Below, one piece after another: positions 55,815-64,000 of a stretch of 64,000 nucleotides of DNA. The position numbers and the translations under genes are program-made. The stretch covers positions 68,386,001-68,450,000 of the forward strand of contig CM060733.1 of the NCBI GenBank assembly GCA_030704615.1. The letters are read 5' to 3'. How positions within the stretch are numbered: the first letter of the stretch is position 1; each line of letters opens with the position of its first letter. The DNA is from Takakia lepidozioides. Its lineage: Eukaryota; Streptophyta; Takakiopsida; Takakiales; Takakiaceae. Under the pieces are notes generated by a model. It saw only the letters and a program-made list of their open reading frames with translations, searched no databases and was not told the DNA's origin.

Positions 55815-58013
55815 ATGAGTGATGAAAGAGAAGCTAGACTCCAAAGATATTCAGCAAAAAGAGAAAGTTATCTGAAAGCTAATTATCCATATCTTTGGGA
55901 GAGAGGAATAGACATAGGGGAATCATCTGGACCTCTCACACCATTAAGATCAGAGAGTACATCACCCATACCGGAAGAACTAGAGTTGGATGCCACTCCT
56001 TCTTTTTCTTTGCAAGAAAGATTAAGGGAATTGGTACGGGAAGAAGATCAATCACGAGGTGAAAGATCTGAGGTACATCCCTGGATAAAAGATTTGACAT
56101 AAATCTTTGATAAGAGTTGGCATGGAACACCAAAAGCAGGAACTCCAGTTTCTGAAACGGAAGGTGAAGAAGGAGGAGAGGATGTGGCAGAGCCAACGGA
56201 GAGTTCAGACTCTCCAACACCATTACAGTTGAGTTACATGAGTGAAGAAAAAACCCAAAGGCAGAACTTGGAGGATGAAAATAGAGAGAAGAAATTGGAA
56301 GAGGAAGAGTATGAAGAAGTAGACCCAACAGCTGAGGTTGAGACTACAACCAGGACATCCCAACCCGTTGGACCTGGATCAAGTGGAGCACTTGGATCAC
56401 AGGGCAACGAAGGTGTCGGCTTAGGGGGATCAGGCGGGCTGCCTGGATCTGGCTCTGGGGGGATAGGGAGTGTGGGAAGTAGTGCAACTAGAGCTGGGAA
56501 TACTGTGAATATCGTGGGGCCAGTAGCAGGGAGTGCTCAGGGGCCACCACTGGGTGGAAGATCCACCACAACTACAACAGGTCCTCAAGGACCAGCACCA
56601 GCAAGGGTGCCAGCATCTGTCAGGGTGCAGAGGGTAGGGCCACAAATGGCGTTACAACCAACACGGGCAAAACCACATTTTCTAATATATTCAGGAAAAG
56701 GGGATCCCGATGTACACATTAGCCAATTTGAGCACATGTGTATAGTGAACAATGAGAATGGCGATGATGCCAAGATAAGACTGTTTCCTTGTTCACTTAT
56801 CAAGAAAGCAAGTGAATGGTATGCAAGATTCCCTGATAATCATTTCCTAACCTGGAATGGCTTGAATACAGCATTCCGAAATAGGTTCAGGACAAGTAAA
56901 ACCGAGGATGAAGTGTATGGAAGTTTACAACAGTTAAAGCAAAAGAAGCATGAAACTGTTGAGGAGTATATGGAAAAGATGGAATTGATGATGAAAAAGC
57001 TGGCTGCTGTACCAGCACCAGGTTTACAGAAGACTTGGTTTGTGAGTGGACTAAGACCAGAGTTGCAAAAGAAAGTGGATATGTTACCCCATAATACAGT
57101 GGAGGAGGCATTTGAAACAGCGAACATAATTGAGCAATTGGGAATGCTCAGGAGAGAGAAAAGGGATGATGAGGACTCTGAGGATGAGTCAGATGAAGAA
57201 GAAGAGCAAGAACTGAAAAGGAAGAGTAAGAGAAAGGAGAAGTTGAAGAGGGATAACTATGAGAAAAGATTAGAAGAAATCTTGAAGAAGTATGCCACAG
57301 AGGCTGCAACACATTGTAGGAAGGGTGTTTGGTGTGCAAAGTGCCAGAATGAAGGCCATACCACCACTGAATGCCACATGAAGGAGAAACATTGTACCAT
57401 CTGTAAGATGGATAACCATTCTACTGAGAATTGTTACTACAACAGAAGGTCAGCTGCAAGAGAACCTAGGCAAGTAAGGGTGCATCAAGTGCAGCCCCAG
57501 CCAAGAAGAAACAGTGATCAGGTACACTATGGTAGGCCTGGTGGTTATAACAATGGCATGGAAGGGAGAGGTAACTCAAGAGGGAATTACCAAGGAAATT
57601 CCAAAGGCAACTATCAGGGTAATCCAAGGGGGAATTACCAGCCAGGGAATCAGGATTACAGAAATAATCCAAGAGCAGACCAAGGACGAGGACCCAATGG
57701 TGAAGAACTGTGTTACTATTGTAATCAGCGAGGACATCGCAAGGCAGCCTGTTCATTCTGGATTAGACACCAGAATGAGTTGAGAGCTCCTGTGAATGAG
57801 GGCCCACTGGTGGCAGCTCACATGGTTAGGCCATGTGTTGTACCAGAAGTAAGTACAATGATAGTAACAAGAAGCAAAGCCAAACTAATACCTCCAGTAG
57901 TTGAGGAAGATGATGATAATGAAGATGGTAGTGATGTGCCTGAAGATGATGAGGCTTGGAGAGATGAGAAGGAACTGCACAAGGAAGTGGCAGATACCAT
58001 AAGGGAAATGTAG
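55815..58013 (+). pseudogene. gag of element B
   Basis: Frame 55815-56100 continues, after a TAA, at 56184-58013. Acidic/Ser-rich N-terminus, a Gly/Ser/Thr-rich linker (56350-56590), then the gag domain (HFLIYSGKGDPDVHISQFEH, WYARFPDNHFLTWNGLNTAF), a charged region and three CCHC knuckles (CAKCQNEGHTTTEC, CTICKMDNHSTENC, CYYCNQRGHRKAAC), with an RGNYQGN-type tract between the second and third. It ends at TAG 58011-58013, where element A has CAG. Confidence 0.9.
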
Positions 58014-58265
58014 AAGAGTATTGATATTCCTGTGGCAGATTCCTCTGATTCTGATGAAGAAGAAGAAGTGAGTAAGGATGAAAGGAAGAAAGAAGCTGCA
58101 GACATGTAAAGTAATGAAGGGACTTTGGCTGAAGTAATATGCCAGACCAAAGCAGAGATTACCATTGGACAGCTATTAGCTGTGGCACCTTATTGTAGAC
58201 ATAAGCTGTATCAAGCAATCAATCGAATTGCCTAGGAAACAGGAAACACAGACCTGAACAGCAAG

Positions 58266-59309
58266 GTGACCAGTTATAATGTGAAGCCGGAAGGGCGAGA
58301 AACTGTCATGGACTTTGATGATTCTATGCCAGTAATCCAATTGAGAATTGGAAGCACAGAACTAACTGATGTACTGATAGATGGAGGCTCTGGAGTAAAT
58401 ATCATGACAGACCAATTAAGGAAGAAGCTTGGTCTAAGTAACATGAAACCAGCCCCATTTACAGTAACAATGGCAGATCAAAGAAGTGTACAGCCATTGG
58501 GATTGATAAGAGGAGTTAAGATACAGATACAGAAGATGATCTTTATGATCACAATAACTGTGTTGAAGATGGATGAAGTCATGGAGGCTTACTCCTTATT
58601 ATTGGGACGTCCGTGGCTGAAACAGGCCAGGGTATTCCATGACTGGAATTCTCAGTTACTAACTGTGCATAATGGGATGCACGTGATACAAATTACCACT
58701 AAGAAATCTAGTAGATTACCTGCTACGAGAAGACCTCGAGGGGTCAGAGAGTATGACTGGAGGGGAGGACTGGATGAGGAGCAGGAAGCTACCCTGTTCG
58801 CTGCACACCCAGAGTGGGAGCAGGTTGCAGAGATGCGGCTGGAAGGCCTAAGTTGTTTAAGAGGTATCTGCCGTGGTGTAGTGACAGCAACACCAATTGA
58901 AGAGGAAACCAGCAGTTACCCACCACATTTCTATGAAGAAAGAGAAGGAGAAATGGAAATCCTAGAGGAACCAGCCACTGTGAGTTTACAGGATGAAGTG
59001 GTGACTGGTTGGACAATCACAGCTGATGAGCAGGTGAGAGAAGTGAATGTGGGAACTGAAGAGGAACCGAGGATGGTGAAGGTAGGAGCTGATTTGGAGC
59101 CAGAATTCTTTGAGGAAGCTAAGAGTTTGTTCATCAAATACAGAGATGTATTTGCTTGGAGCTACGAGGATCTAAAAGGGATACCACCTGAGATCTGTCA
59201 GCATAAGATTGAACTGGAACCAGGGTCAGTACCAATCAAAGCAGGCAAGGTACAGAGTGAATCCCAACTATGCACAGAAGGTTGGAGAAGAGATCAAGAA
59301 GTTGGCTGA
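58266..59309 (+). pseudogene. protease and linker of element B
   Basis: Protease with VLIDGGSGVNIMTDQL (variant DGG active-site loop) and SLLLGRPWLKQ, then the acidic linker and FAWSYEDLKGIPPEICQH, which leads into RT. One extra base near 59241 shifts the frame; RT continues at 59209-59638 in the next frame. Confidence 0.85.
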
Positions 59310-60249
59310 GGCTAAGTTTATATACCCGATAGAGTATACAACTTGGTTGTCACCCATTGTGATAGTTCCCAAGAAAAATGGTAAACTGAGAGTTTGTGTG
59401 AACTATAAGAAGTTGAATGCTTGCACGAAGAAATATCCTTTTCCTTTACAATTCACAGAAGCGGTATTGGACACTGTGGCAGGCCATGAGATGTACTCAT
59501 TCATGGATGGCTTCAGTGGTTATAATCAAGTGCAAGTGGCAGAAGAAGACCAGGGAAAGACAGCTTTCATCACAGACTGGGGTGCTTATGCATACAAAGT
59601 CATGCCCTTTGGACTTTGTAATGCACCAGCAACCTTTTAGAGAGTGATAAGTGAATCTTTTCATGAGTATCTGGATGATTTCATGCAGGTGTTCTTGGAT
59701 GATTTCAGTGTGTACAGCTCTAAGAATAAGCACTTGCATAAATTGGAGTTATGTTTGGCCAGATGCAGGATGAGAGGTCTGGGCCTGAATCCAGAGAAGT
59801 GTACTTTCTGTGTAAACTCAGGGGTGCTTCTGGGACACATTGTGTGTAAGAGGGGACTTCTTGTGGATCCTAGGAAGACAGAGGCCATTAAAGCCTCTCC
59901 ACCACCAGTAAATGTTAAGAGACTAAGGAGATTCCTTGGGCAAACCAGTTAATACAGAAGATTTGTCAAAAGGTATGCACAGTTAGCAGCACCATTGAGC
60001 AAGCTTCTGAAGAAAGATGCAATGTTTGCATGGACAGCTGAATGTCAACAGACTTTTGAGGAATTTACATTGTCAGTAACAACTACACCTGTGCTGATTA
60101 ACCCTCATTGGCATGTAGTATTTCATGTTCACTGTGATGCCTCAGGAGAAGTGTTGGGAGCGGTGTTAGCCCAGAATGTTACACGAAATATAGATTCACC
60201 TGTGTACTATGCTAGCAGGTTGATGAACAATGCTGAAAGGAACTATAGT
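59209..60249 (+). pseudogene. reverse transcriptase and partial RNase H of element B
   Basis: RT blocks as in element A, with stops at 59638-59640 (TAG where A has CAG) and 59950-59952 (TAA where A has TAT). A 6-bp deletion removes two residues near 59538 (QVQVAEEDQG). The catalytic FLDDFSVYSS is present. RNase H starts (VHCDASGEVLGAVLAQ) and is cut at AERNYS by the junction at about 60248. Confidence 0.9.
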
Positions 60250-61009
60250 CCAACGCAAACCGACCTTTGAAATTTCAATCCAATGTCATTGTGGATGTTC
60301 GATGTTTTTGTCCTGCACCAAGGGTGTCCGTAATGTTTCTTGTCTATGCCCTGCAGAAGCCCAGCAAGTCTAGTGGAAGACGTGGGAGGGTTGAGCTCAA
60401 ACAAAATGTCCCCATCAAACTCTGCTAGCACATATTGAACCCGCTGCACCCGAAGGGACTCCCAATCAACAAAACGCAGCTCGCTCTTGCACCCAGGCAC
60501 CCCTGCGAGGGCTTTCAATTTCGGAATGACACTCGTTATCTCCTGCAATTTGTCATCATCCAAGAATGGAGTCTGGACTGGCGGAGGCATCTCATAAACA
60601 TCCTCCGAAGATGAGTTTGAAAGAGTCACAAATGTAGTGGATGTGCTCACCTCTTGTTTCACATGAACTGTGCCCTTCTGCTGCACACCGATGCTGCAGT
60701 GCCAGGGGTAACTACTGATCCTGCTGATTGTCTTCTCTCTTTTCCAAAGACCCGGTATGTGCCTGGGAGGACTCTCCACTTCCTCCTACACTCGCCAACC
60801 AATGGATTCTGCAAGTGCCCAGAATCCAAATTCTCATCCTCGTCATACACCTCTTTTTGAACAAGCAGAGAACCCAATTCCAGAGGGAACACTGTAACTA
60901 GCTCATCCTCATGAACAACTGCAAACCCATCGTCATCTGCAGTGGCAGTCAGTGGAAGACTACCTGCATTGGAATGAAATCGAGCGAGTCTGTCTCCCTC
61001 CCTGGACAT
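60250..61009 (-). pseudogene. third transposase copy, N-terminal fragment
   Basis: Divergent homologue of the TE1 transposase N-terminus. Read right to left: MSREGDRLARFHSNAG, VFPLELGSLLVQKEVYDEDE with RKWRVLPGTYRVF (matching KFKLKPGTVYLEEE...EWHVPPSDTILY), a frame change or intron near 60680, then SNSSSEDVYEMPPP, KSELRFVDWESLRVQRVQYV, DGDILFELNPPTSSTRLAGL and DKKHYGHPWCRTKTS. It stops at the element B junction soon after the SVCVG that matches VLCAG. It lies head-to-head with the gene at 61893, as transposase and methyltransferase do in TE1. Confidence 0.65.
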
Positions 61010-61880
61010 GTCTTCCTAGACTGAGCCAAAGTTGTGATCCACAAAGAGTCCCCCGAACTGATAGCCCGTAATTCTCGAGAGGGGATCCACCCCAAACAAA
61101 CTGAGGTGAATAAGGGTAGCACAGTCCCAACGGATTTTGGGGTTTACAATTTTCTGTAAGAATGACATGCACGGTGAAAGTCTGCCCCGAACTCCGCAGT
61201 CAGCCACACTGAGAAACACCAACTAGAAAAACTGTCTTCAAAGACAAGAAGCCACAAGAAGCCGTATTGTGTCTGGATGAAAAGCAAACCCTGCACAGGA
61301 TATGAAGCCCTCCATTGTGGAAAGACGGCAACGACCCATGGAGTCCAATAAACAGGAAACCCCGAATCAAATTTTTTGTGCTGTGCCAGAAGAGCACAGC
61401 ACAACACTGACAGTCAGGGGGACACCTCGCACGAAGGTACGCAACACATTACGATTGCCGACACCAAGCTTTATATCGAAATCACTGCATTGCGCCGGCG
61501 ACGGCGAAATGCAAATCGCAGGATAGGCAGTACAACATACGTGGATGCATATGTGAAGCATCACAATTATTGCTAATGTGCAAATACTGTTCAAAATTCG
61601 ACTTGCGACAAATTTTTACGGCACTTCTCAATTTCCATGAATGCAAAAAGCCTTTCGTGTACTGGCAGCCGGCGAAGTACATCTGACATATCCCACAAGT
61701 AGACGGAACGGCAATTGAAGTGCCACCACTTAGTTTTTTGGGTATTGAGAGACGGAGAAATGGATGAATTCCGCTCGCACATAATGATGACATCCGCATC
61801 CAAATACGGTTAACAATGTCCAAATTGTATTTTCGATACATGCCAAAGCAACCGTTGTTGCAAACGTCAAACTGGAGAGC
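61010..61880. promoter_or_regulatory. divergent intergenic region of the third composite-element copy
   Basis: About 870 bp between two divergent genes. No reliable gene; minus-strand frames here look random. Unlike TE1 it has no palindrome array; the array of this copy is inside the intron to the right. Confidence 0.35.
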
Positions 61881-62291
61881 TCTAGAGGCAACGTGGGGAG
61901 CGTTTGTTTCCACCAAAGGAAGAAGAGAAGGAAGTCGCTATACTTTACCAGCACTAGGGACAGGAAGAGAGCCAGAGATAGAATGAGGTTGGAAAGAGTA
62001 GACAAAGAGGGAAAGGAGGAAGAAGAGGTCAATGAGGAAAGATTGGCGATGCAAGAGCAGGATTTTGGAGAGCAACAACAGCCCCCCATACTGCCGAGAA
62101 CGGGTGAGGAGGAGACTGCATCCGAGGGAGAGACGAACGCCAAAGAGGATATTGATGCTGGCCTCATGAAGAAGCAGATAGTGGAAAAGACGATGGGGGA
62201 GATGCTCCAGAACATGCTCGGCGTAGACAACAGTCCCAAGCGCAAAGGGTCTCCTGCGATTGGAAAGACATCCAACGCAGCACAAAGAAAG
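61816..62291 (+). CDS. hypothetical N-terminal exon(s), possible methyltransferase paralogue
   Basis: Divergent partner of the third transposase fragment. One frame from an ATG near 61816 gives MSKLYFRYMPKQ, recalling RKLYFGRRPMPKG in exon 1 of the TE1 methyltransferase gene. Another frame open at 61893-62291 gives a Lys/Glu-rich stretch (DKEGKEEEEVNEERLAMQEQ) and LQNMLGVDNSPKRKGSPAIG, then a donor-like GTACAAG at 62292. The similarity is weak and the frames differ, so the paralogy rests mainly on head-to-head position beside a transposase homologue and on the palindrome array in the following intron. No ParB or methyltransferase motif is seen before the window ends. Confidence 0.35.
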
Positions 62292-62343
62292 GTACAAGTG
62301 ATGTTCACTGCTACCTTTTGTTTTGCTTCATGTTATGCTGGCC

Positions 62344-63518
62344 CAGTGTGCGGTGCCGCACACTCTGTATGCTCCGTGTGTATGCAGAGGATTGTGGATG
62401 CAGGAGAGAGTGTGCGGTGCCGCACACTGTCAGTCTCCCCTCTGAGACTATGAATTTTGGAGTGAGATGGAAGCTTGAAGCAGTGTGCGCCACCGCACAA
62501 TGTTTCTGGCCCTTCAAATTGGTTCGAAACCGTGGCAAGCTGAAATATGTGCAAGCAGAAACCACTGTGCGGTGCCGCACACTGTTGCTGCAGGTCTTTC
62601 AAGTTGTTTAGGGTTTGCTGGTCGCTATCTATATCCGTTCCCCAAAACTTCAAACAAAGAAAAATGGAAGCACGAAACAGTGTACGGCACCGCACACTGC
62701 TTGTGCCCCTCTTCTTTGCTTCATTTTCATGTGAAAATGCTCCATTACAGGAGTGTCTTGCAGGTATCAAGCACACATAATTTGAAGCATGAAACAGTGT
62801 GCAACACCGCACACTGTTTGTGCCCCTCATCTTGTTTTTTTTTTAATGTCAAAATGAGCCAGACCAGGCCAGTCTGTGATGTATCAAACACATGCAGATG
62901 GAAGCACGAAACAGTGTGCGGCAATGCACAGTGTTTGTGCCCCCCCTATTTTGCTTGTTTTTTATGTCAAAATGTACCACACTGGGCCAGTCTGTGGTGT
63001 ATCAAACACACGTAGATGGAAGCACAAAATAGTGTGCGGCAACGCACACTGTTTGTGCCCCCATTTTTTGCTTGTTTTTTATGTCAAAATGTACCACACC
63101 AGGCCAGTCTGTGGTTATCAAACAAACGTAGATGGAAGCACGAAATAGTGTGCGTTGCCGCACACTGTTTGTGCCCCTCTACTTGATTTTTTTTCTATGT
63201 CAAAATGTACCGCACCAGCAGTGTCTGCCAGGTACCAAACACAACCAATTTGAAGCACGAAACAGTGTGCAGCAACGCACACTGTTTGTGCCCCCCTATT
63301 TTGCTTGTTTATGATGTCAAAATGTACTACACCAGGCCAGTCTGAGGTGTATCAAACACACGTAGATGGAAGCACGAAACAGTGTGCGGTAATGCACACT
63401 GTTAGTGCCCCCCTTTTTTGCTTGTTATTTATGTCTAAATGTACCAGACCAGGCCAGTCTATCATGTATCAAACACACCTAGATGGAAGCCCGAAACAGT
63501 GTGCGGCAACGCACACTG
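62344..63518. repeat. palindrome array 3 (family 2)
   Basis: Twelve copies of a ~22-bp palindrome with CAGTG / CACTG arms around TGCGG-NN-CCGCA, at about 62344, 62408, 62480, 62562, 62668, 62793, 62910, 63028, 63146, 63262, 63378 and 63496. The last seven are in a ~117-bp tandem repeat (marked by TGGAAGCACGAAA and TTGCTTGTTTTTTATGTC). Several cores have lost symmetry (GGCAACG, GGTAATG). It follows a donor-like GT at 62292 and so probably lies in an intron. Confidence 0.9.
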
Positions 63519-63585
63519 TTTGTGCCCCCCTTTTTTGCTTGTTTTTTACGTCAAAATGAACCAGACCAGGCCTGTCTGTGATGTA

Positions 63586-63981
63586 TCAAACACACCTAAG
63601 ATTGAGGGACAAGGTGACGATGCCAATAGTGAAGGAGTAGGCCAAGTGGTTTTGGTTTGTTGACTGTTGAACAAAGAGGATAGTGAGCTGGCCATCAAGA
63701 ATGGTGAGCCCCCAAAAGGAAGAGATGGGGGAAGGGGGGCCGGCTTGCAGGGATAGAATCCATTGAGGGCTGATGGACTGGATAATGGCATCATAACCTA
63801 GAGAAGCCCATGTCTTTCCAACAGTGAGCGAGATGGATTCCTGACTTCTGAGGTTGTTGTCTCCCCACAGGTTAAAGATCTGGCTAATCCCCAAATTGTC
63901 CCTAGCTGACCAGCGTTTGGCCTGAGAACGTTGGAGGGCAGAGGGTGAGACGTTGGTGTTCAAAAAAAAGTGTTGGTGCAT
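63586..63981 (-). pseudogene. LINE-like ORF2 C-terminal fragment
   Basis: Minus-strand frame with RWSARDNLGISQIFNLWGDN, SLTVGKTWASLGYDAIIQSI and SPQWI. This resembles the segment between RT and the zinc-binding end of plant LINE ORF2 proteins. No catalytic motif is visible, so the assignment is by general pattern only. Confidence 0.4.
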
Positions 63982-64000
63982 GATTTCATGGTATGAGGTG

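Larger units (their letters stand above)
54189..60249 (+). mobile_element. Athila-like element B (5' LTR to RNase H, 3' truncated)
   Basis: Second copy of the element A family: 5' LTR 54189-55206, PBS region 55207-55229, leader ORF, gag, protease, RT, then a break inside RNase H at about 60248, where sequence switches to a composite-element transposase fragment. Integrase, post-pol ORF and 3' LTR are absent. Confidence 0.9.

Noticed and set aside
61482-61916. Minus-strand 144-codon ORF as a gene in the divergent region
   Set aside because: No homology, no plausible splice context, and it overlaps the 5' part of the plus-strand gene.

Overview
This is a eukaryotic nuclear window from a plant. 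Genes have short GT-AG introns and the window is packed with nested, decayed transposons: Athila-type and other Ty3/gypsy elements, CACTA, MULE-like, LINE and probably SINE. A decayed PPR gene ending in a DYW-type domain points to a land plant. The repeat mix and the TE-borne amino-methyltransferase fit a non-seed plant (fern, lycophyte or bryophyte) better than a seed plant, but this is inference. I see no intact ordinary host gene.

Layout. 1-4960: gag-pol half of an Athila-like LTR retrotransposon (element A). 5007-5762: solo LTR of another family (R1). About 6431-20900: a ~14.5 kb composite DNA element (TE1) that interrupts element A. 20904-25835: the rest of element A (post-pol coiled-coil ORF, polypurine tract, 3' LTR), itself inserted in a second copy of the TE1 transposase gene. 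25841-28572: 3' half of that second transposase copy, minus strand. 28730-29815: 5' half of a CACTA TNP2 transposase, minus strand. 30358-33452: fragments of another Ty3/gypsy element. 34.0-36.1 kb: AT-rich degenerate repeats. 36130-37628: 5' half of the second transposase copy, plus strand. 37629-42661: a minus-strand R1 LTR retrotransposon. 42662-44999: 3' half of the TNP2 gene, plus strand. 45.1-50.2 kb: a ~1 kb repeat unit present three times, separated by R1-type LTRs. 50.8-53.6 kb: SINE-like sequence, LINE endonuclease, PPR-DYW pseudogene. 54189-60249: second Athila-like copy (element B) with its 5' LTR. 60250-63540: a third, truncated composite-element copy with its own palindrome array. 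About 63600-64000: LINE-like fragment.

The most notable content is TE1. It carries (i) a MULE-like DDE transposase gene with a C-terminal SWIM-type zinc motif, now broken; (ii) head-to-head with it, an apparently intact eight-exon gene for a ~1017-residue protein joining a ParB-like domain to a beta-class (N4/N6-amino) DNA-methyltransferase-like domain; (iii) two divergent copies of an unknown gene; and (iv) arrays of a 22-bp palindrome (core TGCGG-NN-CCGCA). The largest array lies between the two divergent genes with a strict 53-bp period and about five recurring spacer classes. A third copy at the right end keeps the divergent arrangement and has a different palindrome family with the same core, in an intron. 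A ParB-domain methyltransferase next to phased palindromes suggests a protein/site system carried by a plant transposon. The binding is inference.

The middle of the window is explained by one ~13.9 kb inversion (about 28730-42661). It split an R1 LTR, separated the halves of the second transposase gene, and cut a TNP2 gene in two. Matching GTGCG target-site duplications and restored reading frames support this.
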